Origin: Spizellomyces punctatus DAOM BR117
Lineage: Eukaryota; Chytridiomycota; Chytridiomycetes; Spizellomycetales; Spizellomycetaceae
Reading direction: 5' to 3'
Length of the DNA stretch: 64,000 nucleotides
Assembly: GCF_000182565.1 (NCBI RefSeq)
Contig: NW_015971548.1
Location: forward strand, 550,047 to 614,046
Below the pieces are notes generated by a model, which saw only the letters and a program-made list of their open reading frames with translations, was not told where the DNA came from and ran no database searches. Positions 24,552-38,434 of this stretch are shown here, piece after piece. Positions within the stretch are counted from its first letter, which is position 1, and each line of letters opens with the position of its first letter. Position numbers and translations under genes: made by a program.

Positions 24552-26384
24552 TTAGATACGAGCTCGCTTGACTTCACCTGCATTATCACAATACGTGACA
24601 TTAGCCCAAAGAGATCCACTAATCCATTCAGAAGGAGAACAAAAACCAACCTTCGTATCCAGAATCCTCAGATAATCGCTTATTCGTTCTTGTTGGCGAT
24701 GAGCCATTGGATGTGCTGTTAGTTTGGTTGATACCAGCGTTCCCTTGATTTTCCGTATCTGCAACAACCATTTTCAATGCCAACCCTTTCTCTCAAAAAG
24801 CGCCACATCTGACATACCATTTAAGCTGGTCGGTGTCGCCAGACCAGGTTGCGCGTCAAATACCCGTTCTTGATCGGAGCCACTTACTTGGCTGTCATCA
24901 ATGCGAAAAGTCTCCTCTTCCAAAGTTTCATCAGCGCGTTGGTAGTTTTCGCTTTGAATCCCGTCGCCAGATGTGGTGTCATCAAGCTCATCGAAAGTAG
25001 CTGGAAAGCCAGCTATTTTGTGATAGTGGGTAAGTAACCATGACAAAGCAGCACAAGGAAGGAGAGAACACCGACCTTCGGCTGCTAATGCGACAAGATC
25101 CGAAAGTCGCTGTTCTAGTGAATAGCCGTGCTCGATAAGATTAACTTTAAACGGCTTTTCGGGGAACATTGGCTCGCCGCGCTGAGCCAGAGATGCCATG
25201 TAAAACTCGTACAGTCTATTCAGTGATAATGTCTGTGCGTAGTTCATTTCCTATGAAGCACATCCCGGTAAGCGACTCACATATCCAGATAGAACGACTC
25301 ATAGAAGGTGATATCATACCTCATGCAAAGTCAGATCCAAGGCAGGGATCTCTAGACTGATGTCCGATTCGATTTCAAAATGGTGCTTCAATTCTGTAAT
25401 AAATGAAGTTAGCTGACTCTCAAACAAAATTGGACCTTGTTGTTCGTCGTCAAAGATCGGCTTGAGATCGAGATCGTCCTGATACACATTGAATAGGGCG
25501 TGGACTTCCCCACGATATGACAAAAGCACGCACGGAAGGGGGGCATACTCGAATGCGTCTGAGCTTTGGGCCTCGCCTTCAAGGACATCCTCTGTAACCT
25601 TGGGTGTGTCACCGGATTGGTGCTCATCCTCATTCTCCTCGTCGTCCTCTTCAACATACTCAATCAAATCACTTTCACCGCTTCCATCACCAAGCCCTGA
25701 ACCAAACCCTTGGAAACCATTGTCAGTCGTCGACCCTGTATCACCCCGTGCATCATCTGGTCTCCCAATACTAGCTTGGTGGACAATCTGAGCATCCCCT
25801 TCTTGTATTGGTTCCGTCAATAGCAACCCTTTAGGCTCAATGGAAGTATGCGCATCTATGACGGCCGCCATTTTTCCTTCCGCACCGTTCTGTGACAGTG
25901 ACTGAGCGTCGCCTACTGCGAGAGATTTACCCATATCGAGTGGGAGGGACGTACACTCTGCGCCACCAGTTACGGCCACACTCTCTTCAAACTCAATCAA
26001 GCTTTCAGAGGGGGTGTCAGGTTCAGCTACAGGCCCATCTACAGCGAACGCCGAGGTTGCGAATTCCGGTACGGCGGAGGGAGCGGGAGACATCAGAGGA
26101 GTGTTATCATGGACGCCTGCAACTGCATTACCAGAAGCACTACTTTTTGAGGAAGATGCAAGAACCCTTTGGATGTTAAAATCCACGTCGTCCTCTACGT
26201 CCTTCAGCAAACCTAGGTCATCTGTCATGTCGTCGTTGAAAAATGGATTTCCAGAGTCTTTGATGGGAGACTCACGCACGTCGTTGATTGCAAAAGCTTC
26301 GTCAAGAAACTGGCTATCGAAACGACCGCTGGTATAATGATTGGTAATAAATCCCACTTGAGGTTGAATATCGAAAAGGTTCAT
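24552..26384 (-). CDS. Acidic conserved protein of unknown function with a basic C-terminus
   Basis: The first exon (26384 to about 25314) encodes some 356 residues. It is low in complexity and acidic, with the cluster DLIEYVEEDDEENEDE, followed by an ordered segment (CVLLSYRGEVHALFNVYQDD … FESQLTSFITELKHHFEIE … LEIPALDLTLHE). Later exons continue with YAQTLSLNRLYEFYMASL and KVNLIEHGYSLEQRLSDLVALAAE. The 3' end needs three small splices, ending NKRLSEDSGYEGEVKRARI, a plausible nuclear localisation signal, with stop at 24552. The ordered part looks like a conserved fungal domain in which a short beta-rich segment is followed by helices, but I cannot name it. It is divergent from the gene at 27267, with 882 bases between starts. 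Confidence 0.8.
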
Positions 26385-27266
26385 GCTTCAAAAACGGGGC
26401 AAAAAGGGATGTTAAAGTGACAGTGGTTTACTGTAGGAATTTATGGTACAGGCTCGGTTGCGTTCGAATATCCGCGTTCGCTTGAAGCTGGAAGGAACGA
26501 GGTGCACGGCCAGAGGGATGGCAAACGTCACGAAAGTTGGACTGCGCAGGAGTAGCGGGGTTTCAAACCTGACCAAAAAAAGTTTCACGCGAGTTGCCCG
26601 ATTACCCGTTGAGGCCTCGTTCACGTTGCCGATGAATGAAAAGTACCAACTACAGAAATGCGAAAGGATGGAGCTAAAATCCGTGTGAGAAAGTCTGTTG
26701 GAAGAAACGAGCAGAAAAACATCGAAAGGGGGGGCGAAGAGCTTGTTGGCCCTTTTTATCCCAAAAACTGGCCCTTTTAGTTAGATTGCGTAATAAATGA
26801 CACGTGATGTCGGCAGCAGAAGACCTGAAGCTTCCCGTCAAAAGTATCAACTTTCACCCGATTTTTGCTACAGTTTTACAGTTTACTACGAAAGAAAAGT
26901 TTATTCCAGAGTAGGTTAATACTCTGTGGGTTTGCCTACAGTATCTGGTAGATTACAGGAGAAAAAAGCAAGAGAAACTAGAGTATAAATAGAGCGTGAT
27001 CATGACGAGTGCTGCGATGGAAGGGTTTGTAGACCAAGAGGACAAGCAATGAAATGTTACAGATCTTGGCTGTTCTCCATTTTCCAGCAAGAAAGTAGGC
27101 CACAGCATGCAACACAGTTCGTATATTTAGATCGATGACTGGACGTGGTGACCATCCCAAGCACGATGATTAAGTAATCAATCACTTCACACCTCCGATC
27201 ACTTGCGCTCACTAGCGAGCGCACTACAGTGTACCAACCAATCCATAAAACATAGTCGCACGGGCA
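26385..27266. promoter_or_regulatory. Divergent intergenic region with an E-box
   Basis: These 882 bases separate two divergent start codons. A palindromic CACGTG (E-box, the core bound by Cbf1/Pho4-type bHLH factors) sits at 26801-26806. An 81-codon frame at 26443-26688 has no recognisable features and is probably chance. I see no RNA gene or repeat. Confidence 0.35.
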
Positions 27267-30149
27267 ATGTCTTCCGCCCAAAATGCTCCAAGAGAAAAGA
27301 ATTTTACCCTCAAGCAGCAGGCCAACACTCAAAGTCCGCCATACGCGATTGTCGCCAATGGCCCTCCGCGGAAGCCAAGCAATGCCGCCATGAACCCGGC
27401 TCCTCGAAAACGAACAGGACGAGAAGATCGCGAGGCGGAACAAAAGCGCTTGCAGAGAGCTCTTGCTCTATTTGAGTATATTGACCGTATGAAGGAGAAG
27501 GAAGACGCCTTGAAACGTATGATGCTTGCTGATCGAATATCACAGCAAAAGGAACAATTGGATAGAACGCAGATAAAATTACAACGACAACAACAAGAGA
27601 GAGCTCTTGCAGAAGAGGCCAAAAGGAAGCAGTTTCTGATCGAGGTATGTTTCATTCCTGCGTTACTTGTCCTGAGGTTCGCCCAGATTTTGTACTCAGC
27701 CAGGCCCTTTTTGTTTACATCAAAACAGCGTCGAAAAAAATTGTATTCAACATCGCGCCTCAACCCACCTATACGACAGTCTCTTGAGCATCCGCATTAT
27801 CAAGTTATAGAAAAACCTGATCGGCTCTACCAACCCCATCTTGTTACCATGACCCAGGACACAGTACGAGCGTCTCAACAGTCCATCCAACCGGGTGCCT
27901 TAGTATCATCACCAAGCCAGCCTTCTGCCAAATTGGGATCGTTGGTAACATCCAACTTGAATCTCGGAGGTAATCAGCAGCATCAGAGGAGTATCAGCGC
28001 CTCCATACCACTGCACATTGGATCCAGTAGGGATGTCGATGCCCCATATCGTGCCGGCCGATTACCTTCTCTAACTGCGTCGCAAATTCCGCGGTATTGC
28101 CTAGAGGATAAGGAGAAACTAGCCGACATACCGACCAAACGACTGTACAGAGGTCAGGTCTACCGGCATCAGGCCGCCGACGTTAAACTTCTCCGTAACG
28201 TCCTCAACGAACAGCCCCTGCCCATCGCGAAACGCTATAAATTCACACGAACGGGTCTTCGGCATCTCAATCTCCAAAACATTCGGCCGAGAATAGACGC
28301 TCGGCGGCCGCGAATGGGTAGCCGTGCAGCAAAGCGGTATAGAAGATTCTCGCGACGAAAGAGTAGCATAGGAGGGGCAGTCCACCGAGAAAGAGAAGCG
28401 GCTATCCAAGCGTCCTTCAAGACAGCGGAGATGTACAATGCTTTTATGCGAAGGTACGAAGAACCTCCTGTCATAGTGCGGGCATCAGATGCGGTGAGAT
28501 TTAAATCTGCTCTACGAAGTAGCTGATAGGAGACTGTGTACTAACCAGTCTCGGCGTTCTGCTAGGAAACAAAGCCTCCGCGCACCGCGCCTTACGTTGA
28601 CCGCCTCGCAGCCAAGCGCATGATGTACAACACAGCTACCAGGAATCGTCAACGAACACTTATTTTCGCCCAAAGCGGCGGTACAACTGGAGGAGCCAGC
28701 ACCATGCCTGCGACGAACACAATACTCTCGACCATACCGACATATTCCACAGTCAGTAGAGGCCTCGAGGCTTTTGCCCCACTCCTATTGCATGTGGTAA
28801 CAGATGCAGATGTGGAAATGCCGGACATCGACAACGAAGAGGACGATGAAGCCGATTGCGCCGACGCTGCTGATGACTCCCGCCCAGCAACCCTCTCAAG
28901 TGCGGCACGATCATCAACTCCTCTACAAGCCGCATACGTGTCCCAGGCACCTCAAAGACGGCCAACACTTGAATCTACCTACAAACATCGCAACTCAATG
29001 ACACTCCAGTCACGGCCGCCGTCCGCTCTGGCCTTTGGGTCGCCGGCAGAACAGCGTCGCCGATCGATCATATCCGCCTCTCGACATACCTTGCGGGAGT
29101 CACCGTCGCATTCTCGACGCTCCTCAATCTCACAACAACAGATCATGGCACTAGCAACGGAACGGATGTCAGCCGGAAGAAGGGGACCTGCGTCAGTCCG
29201 ACGAGAGCCCGTTGCTGGCGAAGCCGATAAAACGTCGGACAAAACAGGCGAGAAACAGAACGGTGATATAAAAACATTTGCGCGGACCGACACCAACACA
29301 CCCAATCCTGAAGCTGTATCAATTTCAAGGCCGTTGTCCTCATCCCAGCAGAAATCTGCTCGGCCGGCATCCAGCAGACGTGTTTCGATTGCGGCTCCTC
29401 CTACCAGCTTATCACGAAGAGGTACATTAACAGGGAAAATTTCCAATTTTTCTGCTCTTGTGAAGGCAGCCCTTGATGCACGCGAGAAGGATAGCCTCGC
29501 AGAAAAGACGGCCAAAGCTGAGATGGAAATGCTACGAGAAACCCCGAATATCGACGATGATGCAGAAGATGTTATCGAGGAGGAACCGACGGCGATCGTC
29601 GAACCTTGCCCAATACAACCTGAGGCGAATATTCCCGACACCCTGACTCCAGACCCGGGCGAAGCGGCTGAGAGGCAGAACATGGTTGAGCTTGAAAACG
29701 CACGCCCCGGCTCTTCTGAGCCAATTGACAGGTCTCGATCCATATCACGCCCATCTACATCCTCTATCTTGAAATCCCGTCCGCCGTCGTCCACTTTGAG
29801 CACACACCGCAGCTGCGCATCATACACATCAGCGACTAGTCCATATCCATGTGAAACTCCCCAGACGCCTTCTGAACCTGAAATCCCTGCACGTCTGCCT
29901 ACCAAAATCCGCACCAAACGGACGTGGGAGCCCATATCTCTCACTGCCGCCGCTGAAACCAAGAAGACAGTGATCCCCACTATGCTCCTCCGACTACCAT
30001 CAACACTGAAGGCAGCGCATTGCGACGAAAAGCGCTTGCTAATGCAAGTGCACCTATGGGCTCCACTTGGTAACTGTGCTCCAAGTGTGGAAGAGGGCAC
30101 CCCACCGCAGGCCTTACCGAACGTCCTTCGATTTTGGAGCCCGCAATGA
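27267..30149 (+). CDS. Large, mostly disordered protein with an N-terminal coiled coil; function unknown
   Basis: Three exons (27267-27644, 27729-28493 and 28566-30149) give 908 residues in frame. The first intron is 84 bases and carries no stop, so intron retention would keep the frame. Residues about 48-130 are a strongly charged coiled coil (EYIDRMKEKEDALKRMMLAD, then Q- and E-rich). A conserved-looking middle part reads YNAFMRRYEEPPVIVRASDA then ETKPPRTAPYVDRLAAKRMM. The rest is Ser/Pro/Arg-rich with an acidic patch (DIDNEEDDEADCADAADD) and repeated RP(S/A)S motifs. The composition suggests a cytoskeletal or nuclear scaffold, but no family is recognised. The antisense 457-codon frame over this gene is a composition shadow. 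Confidence 0.8.
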
Positions 30150-30969
30150 TCAATTGTAATGTAGAGGCGATGATAGGGCACAGGCAGACAGAAATAAACC
30201 AATCGAACTGCATACCACTTGAGCCAACCAATGAATCGACAGTAGGTGAAACCTGCTACTATTATATGTCTTTGTGCAAAATGGGTTTCCCATCTCTTCC
30301 ATGATATTTTTGTGATAGTGTAGAGGTGATTGAAAATGGCACTAGAACTCATTATTATCTGGATTATTCTGGTTAATCATATCGCATAATCAGCACCCCC
30401 TCGATCGCTCAGATCGGTGTGGCATGCATGTCATGTTTTTGCGTGTGTAATTGGGCCTAGTGGTAGTTGGTTGGTTGTAAGGAGGGAATTACTTGGCTTT
30501 TCCGAACCAGTTATCGCTGGTTTATTCCCTGGTGTAGTAGCTAGTGCCATTTTCTGTCACCTCTACACTAATTTGAGCTTGATGCAACGCCAGCCATCCT
30601 TGAGGGCTTCCCGTTTGTGTCAAAAAAAGGTTACGAATTAAGTCTACCTGTCAATCGAGGACCCTCGGATGATCTCGATCTGTAGAAAGCAGTGCTGCGG
30701 ATAGGTGAAAATAGCGTTCATCACCGGTCGCGACTTCGTCTTCTTCATACTGTATGGGGTGGCCCCATGTCCATGGCTTTTCGCTTCCCCACCTGTCACC
30801 TTATGAAGGTGGTTTGTAGCCCCTTCCTTGCATGGATATATGTATATACGACTTCATTCCCTTGCCATACAGCAAAATTCGTATTCGTATGCATTCAGTG
30901 TTGTGTGATTGATATGGTCAGATTACAATACATTATGTTTCTGTGCACTACATTGAGAATAATAATTAA
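30150..30969. other. Gap between convergent genes, containing an inverted repeat
   Basis: About 820 bases lie between the stop codons of the disordered protein and eIF2B epsilon. Apart from the inverted repeat at 30316-30570 I see no gene; the serine-rich frame at 30692-31048 is the antisense of the acidic tail of eIF2B epsilon. Confidence 0.5.
30316..30570. repeat. 30-bp inverted repeat with a 195-bp spacer
   Basis: The arm at 30316-30345 and the arm at 30541-30570 are inverted copies matching at 28 of 30 positions. The only differences are two adjacent bases in the middle (TT against CA). Each arm ends in the same six bases, CACTAG/CTAGTG. The 195-bp spacer has no coding potential. No target-site duplication is visible. 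The layout fits a small foldback or MITE-like element, or a long hairpin in a 3' region. Confidence 0.85.
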
Positions 30970-33900
30970 TCAGTCTTCGTCCTCGTCATCTTCATCGTCG
31001 TCTTCCTCTTCTGCCTCCTGCAGCCATTGTACAAGTGCCTGTGCCTAAAGTCACAATTGCAGTCATGATCCATCCACAATAGATGCACCATATTGCAGTA
31101 CGTTACATACCGCTTCTCGAATTTTTGACTTTGGTTCGGGGGCAGACTTCAAGCTTTGATGCCACTTGATTATCGCGTCTTCGCTTAAAACATCCAAATC
31201 GTACAGCCCATGCAGAATTCGTGACACGAATTTGACATAATTCTCGTGGATAACGCAAAAGTCCTGAACACTTGTCAGCCGTTGGCATTTCTGAAATCAG
31301 CTGGGGTTCAGATAACTCACCTCTAATATCCTTAAACAATCGATCTGATCCTCTTCGTTATGGCTGAACTTCAAAAGCAATTTGCCCCAGCGCTTCAAAA
31401 CCTTTCGCAGAATGACGGTCATTTTTCAAAAACGGAGTGTCAGCACAATCGAGAGAGCTAAATACCTGGTCCAGACTTTGCGGTATTTTGCTCAAATCGA
31501 TCAACTTGAGAATGGATGGTATGGAAATCTTTCGGAGATCATGGAATGAGATATTCATTGCCATCTTCAGGGTGTTCAACTCCAGAGCAGCAATATCGAT
31601 GGAATGGCCTTCATTGAAGGCTCGCTCCAAGGTCGCTTCGGCTTCCCGTTTCCAATCTGTTCATGCATAAGGAATTTGAGCGTTCCACAACACTGTCATG
31701 TCGTAGACAACTCAGAAGCACACCATTTTCGTCCTCAGTTTCGCCGGCATCACTGGCATCCGACTCATCAGACTCGGAATTAACGTCGCATTCAACATCC
31801 GAGTCAAAGGTCCATTCTTCGCCTGATTTTCCTATTAGTCATATAGACCGCCCTGAAATCTTCTTTTGTGACGTACCAATGAATCCAAGAGCTACATTTC
31901 TAGCATCAACCTCCTCATCGTCGCTATCTTCACTCTCCTCAATCTGAAGAGGGCGGCCATCTGCATTGGATCAATGGCCGGCTGTTCAGCACAGTTCCAC
32001 GAACGGTACAAAGCAGATCAAACATACCTTCATCTCCGTAAATCTTGCTGTTTCTTGCAATGGTTATATCTGGACCAATAACAACCTGACGCACAAAGTT
32101 TAAGTACGATATGAGGATTTCATCGGTTTCCTGGATCTTACCTTTTGCGCTATTAGGCTCCCGGACTCCACTTTGACCTTCGCCTTTATGTGAACATTGC
32201 AGTCGATGATGCATTTAGAAATAATGCAGTCATCTTCAATTATGGTACCGTCCCAGATGTAGGCGTCTTGGATTACTACACGTGCCCCTGTCGAAGAATA
32301 TGATACCTTTTAGATTGTTGGGCGCAATATGAACAAACTCAGCTCGAACGAACCTATTCGACAATTACGCCCTATAACGGAGTTTAGAATTCGCGAGTTA
32401 TCACCTACGATCGTATCTTTTCCAATTGCAACGTTTTCTTCCAGATCGGCCGTTCTGCGGGCCAATTGATATCGGGTTCAGGAGACCATACAGAGGGCTA
32501 TAACGTATATCACACCTCACATGGCCAATTTCACTCCGTTTTCCTTGTAAATGTGAGGTCGCGAGTATTTGTACGTATGATCTACAAGCATGTTGCTTTC
32601 CGGAACCATGGGATACGACCATCGGGCGAGCACATCTTTGCTGCAAAATGGACAAGGCATGAGCGATGGCCATTGTGGCAACAAAAGTGTACAACAGAAG
32701 CTTACCTAACCGCATCATACATGTGCGGGGTTGCCACACGAGCAGCGTAATGAGACTTCAGAAGATGACAGTATATCGTCTTCCCAAGCAGTTCTGACTC
32801 TAGCACTCCTTTTAGAAAATCGCGCCTCAGCTCTTGCCAGTCGAAGTTTTCAGTAAATAAGGCTGGCACCTTGCAGCGGAAAATGGAATTAGAACCTGGC
32901 ATGAAATTATGTTTTGGTTGGCACGAGCAAACTCACATCCACGCTGCAAATATCGATCTGACAGTCAATTAGATCATTAAATACAGCGATTTCCTTCCGA
33001 TTTCCGATGCGCTCAGTATCAAGGCTCGCAAATCCTTTCGGTGGAAATGGAGTCATACTCTCCCAATGAATGCATTCGTTTGTTGACCCGTCAAGCATGA
33101 ACACAGATTCTTCTCCACGGGCTCTGCGGCAAGGGTAATGAGTACATAAGAGAGAAAGTTCTTTAATTCAACGCTATACCTCGACCGGTGATTAACAGAT
33201 GCCTGTCTTAGAACCTATCATCCCCAGGTCTTGGTTAAGAACTTCCGAAACTTAAAGATTACACTGTTTGACATGTACCATAGTCATGATCGCATCTTTA
33301 TCTGTTTCCTTTCTCCTCCTTCTGTGTCATGAGGGGTATTAATAGATTGTATGATACGATATTCAAACCAAGTTCTTTCGAAAATCCCTACCGATGCTCC
33401 TGTATTGTGCTGGACAAATCGACATTTGATACCACATCCCCGCTCACAAGGACAAAATCTGATTGCAGTAGCTGCTTTGAATCAATCTCTCGCAGTGCGT
33501 CCCCAACACTCAGTAATTCCTGCGACACCACGATCTTGACCCGTGGAAGGATGCTGTTTTGCCAGCGTGATTTTCTGAAAATGGCGTCTTGCACCGTCAG
33601 CCTGCTTCAACAAGCCAGTAAACTAGACTTCTAGAAATTACTTGATGTAATCCTTGATCGCTTCCGAATGTGCACAGCAGACTACAAAGACTTCTTCCAC
33701 CCCAGACGTAGCCAAAAACTCAAGAGTGTATTCGATAAGTGGCACATTGAGTAAGGGAAGGAGGCACTAACGAGTGAAGTATCGTTACTCTCCACTCCAA
33801 CACGCAAGCAGCAACGGGCTTCTATGAAGGAAGAACTACACACTCGTGGCCTGTTTGCAGTAAGAGGCTTGAACCGCTCGTTAAAACTGTCTGCAATGAC

Positions 33901-34013
33901 GACGGCTTGAAGGACCTAGTGAACGAGAGAGTAAACCTGTCAAGAACCCATCAACTCACTGACACGGTAACCAATTCAACGCAAACCTCCTCCTGCTCAG
34001 AACGTGGTGCCAT
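30970..34013 (-). CDS. EIF2B5: Translation initiation factor eIF2B, epsilon (catalytic) subunit
   Basis: This is the catalytic subunit of the GDP/GTP exchange factor for eIF2. The start at 34013 encodes MAPRSEQEE, spliced (donor near 33986, acceptor before 33915) to VLQAVVIADSFNERFKPLT, the nucleotidyltransferase-like N-terminus. Further exons give LLQSDFVLVSGDVVSNVDL (near 33450), FASLDTERIGNRKEIAVFND and LLDCxIDICS-type text near 32960. Left-handed beta-helix hexapeptides lie at about 32100-32450 (VVIGPDITIARNSKIYGDE). The C-terminal W2/HEAT domain contains ERAFNEGHSIDIAALELNTL, and the protein ends in a very acidic tail (AEEEDDDEDDEDED) at 30970, as in eIF2B epsilon. Many short introns interrupt the gene; not all joins were checked. 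Confidence 0.93.
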
Positions 34014-34323
34014 CGTCCAAGCTCTCCCAAACTCTTCTCAAGTTCAGATATATTTGACGGACATCAACCAGGAATATGCATTGCTTGTTGCCATGCCGAA
34101 CCATGACTCATACACGGGCTTTAATTTGAAAACTTGATGATAAATGTCTATACGTAATTAGGAGGAGGACTGCTTGAAAGCAGCCGCGTGTCTACCCACA
34201 ACTTTCAATCCAACGCGCATTCCATCCACGACAGATTCCTCTAGCATCACTACCTGCAGTCGCTTGTACTTAGGCCCTTGATAGGCAACACGTAACATAC
34301 ATCGCTACTGATAGTTGAACAAT

Positions 34324-36406
<2,083 letters not shown>

Positions 36407-36590
36407 ACTTCTCGCTCGGAGGTCCTGTAATATAAATAAGATCTGGCGGGTAGTTATCATGGTCTAATGCGAAGGACAAGGCTTCGAATTGGTATATCGC
36501 CACAATGCGCGTTGTAACAGACCCAAAGGCTACGAACTACGCTGCTCTCGCTCTATGCGCAAAGTTGCAGGTCCTACAAACTCCCCGAAG

Positions 36591-37836
36591 CTAGAACTTC
36601 TTGATTGCCTGGCAAGCCACGATGGCATTTGCACAGCTCGTTATAGCATCACACAGTACTCGGGACTCATCCGGGTTTGTCACGCCCTCCAGTATACCAC
36701 GCAAATCTTCCAAGCGTTTGCTGAGTGCCACAATGGTGAGGGCAGCCTGCTCGGCAGCTCCTGTAGCGCTGGCAACCCCCGATCTGGGAATATTTTCGGG
36801 CCTAGTGGTTAATTTTCTTCTCTTTGACACATCTTCTCGCTACATGATGATAGCCGTGTAAGCAAAAGCGAGACCATACACCTTACAGCAGTGCGACTGG
36901 TATAACAGACCTCTTCATCGCTTCGGGGTGTTTTTTCCGGTACCGGAATAGGAGACGGACGACCCTCTTCCAATCTCGACACAGGTGTGGAGGGCCCTGG
37001 CTCGTTCGTAAGTTCTTTAGCTGCGGAAGGCTGAGGAGCGGGCGGACTATTCGGCGGGTTTCTAACAACTTCTTGTCCATCCACGTAGCTACGCTCACAG
37101 ATAACACAGTAATTCTGCTTTTGCCGGTTTCGCACAAGGGGTACCTGTAGCGGAATCAAATTAGGGTTTTAATTGATATAATTTCGCACACACACACGGA
37201 CCCCGTAGCATGTGCCATTGGGACAATTCTCATCGAGAAGCGTCCAACCAGCTAGCATCTTCTGTCCCAGCAGTCTGCTGGCTTTGTTTCCTTGCTCTCT
37301 TCTAATTCGTGCAAACTCCTGATCTTGAGTTTCGCCGACTTGATTGGACGGCGTTGTTCGGTCTGTAACCTCATCTGGTCAGTGACGACAAGGGCGTCGG
37401 TGGAGAACTGGTCATACGGAACCTTCTTCTGCTAAAATATTCGCCAATTCCTCCTCTTCCTCCTCCGTAATCTCATTTACAACGGATGTCGTTTCTACAT
37501 TGCTCTCAGGCTTTGCACTCGGCGGTGGATGAGGGTGCTCCGGGTCGTCACAGAGGACACATAGTTTCCTTGCACGATCTTTACTTCTGACCAGCGGGAT
37601 CTGAAAGAAATACTAGATGTCAGGCTTGCAACGACGTTCACGTCATATCAGATGTTAAGTACATACGTTGCAACCAGGAACGGGACACGGCTCGTCAGTA
37701 AGAACCTGCAGGACACCCGGTCAACGTTGCGACCGCTGTACTACACAAGTGCAAATCATACCCAGCCTTGTAGCATGTACGTCCCCAACCGCGAGCTGCC
37801 CTTGTCTTGACGGACCTCACTTTCTGCTTTTGTCAT
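36591..37836 (-). CDS. ZNRD2 (SSSCA1/p27 autoantigen)-like protein with two zinc ribbons
   Basis: The start at 37836 gives MTKAESEVRQDKGSSRLGTY followed by MLQGW. After an intron comes VLTDEPCPVPGCN, and after another IPLVRSKDRARKLCVLCDD: one complete zinc ribbon of the Auto_anti-p27 type (CPxxxC … CxxC). A second copy follows: LLGQKMLAGWTLLDENCPNG then VPLVRNRQKQNYCVICE. Between and after the ribbons are Pro/Glu-rich linkers. The C-terminal helix (KRRKLTTRPENIPRSG … LSKRLEDLRGILEGVTNPDE) runs to the stop at 36591. The human homologue has one such ribbon; its molecular role is poorly defined. Intron positions at the C-terminal joint (near 36835-36905) are approximate. Confidence 0.83.
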
Positions 37837-38434
37837 TTTGGTTTGTCTTTGGGAAATGGAACGTTAAAATAACAGATTGGCATTTGTCCAGCAATTTCTG
37901 CAATCCAACCATGTTTAACCATATTCTATTATTACAAACAAAGCCCAACCGTGGAGGCACAAAATAATCAGGACTCTCACATCCCTGTTACACTTTGCAA
38001 TTGTCCTTTAGCACAGGGCTGCTCGCCTCGATACCTATCTCGCACGTAATTCATGCCAGAGCCAACAGGATTTGTGATGCAAGATGCAAAGACAACCACA
38101 TAACCTAACTCGATGATTGTGTAGCTTCCCGTTCCCCAGGATTCGCAACTCCTTCATCTCGGGGTTGCTTTCCGGTGATCTACGATCAGCAGCACAACCA
38201 GGTCCAATACGATTCACCGAGATGCAAAAGCCCGTAACATCTGCCAAATGTTGAGGTGTGTAACATTCCCGAACCAAATTGCTCATTTGTAGCATGGGTT
38301 GGAACCGGCGAGAATCCAAGACTCCGTAACAAGTTGCGTTTTGCCCTTCTCAACCTTTCCATCGCCAGATCGCATATACAAAAGCAGCGTGAAGTCCCCA
38401 ATTTCTGTGATTCAAAGGGTGCACTCGGAGCGCT
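37837..38434. promoter_or_regulatory. Divergent intergenic region
   Basis: About 600 bases separate the starts of the ZNRD2-like gene (-) and the glucosidase II beta gene (+). Short frames here overlap on both strands without recognisable domains. The stretch must contain both promoters; I see no distinctive motif. Confidence 0.4.

Noticed and set aside
28979-30352. 457-codon open frame on the minus strand
   Set aside because: It lies antisense to the disordered protein at 27267-30149 and mirrors its Ser/Arg-rich composition; the sense gene has frame-consistent splices.
30692-31048. 118-codon frame with a poly-serine run
   Set aside because: The serine run is the antisense of the acidic eIF2B epsilon tail; no other support.
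37186-37200. Short CA-rich run
   Set aside because: Only a few dinucleotide repeats inside an intron-like stretch; too short to call a microsatellite of interest.
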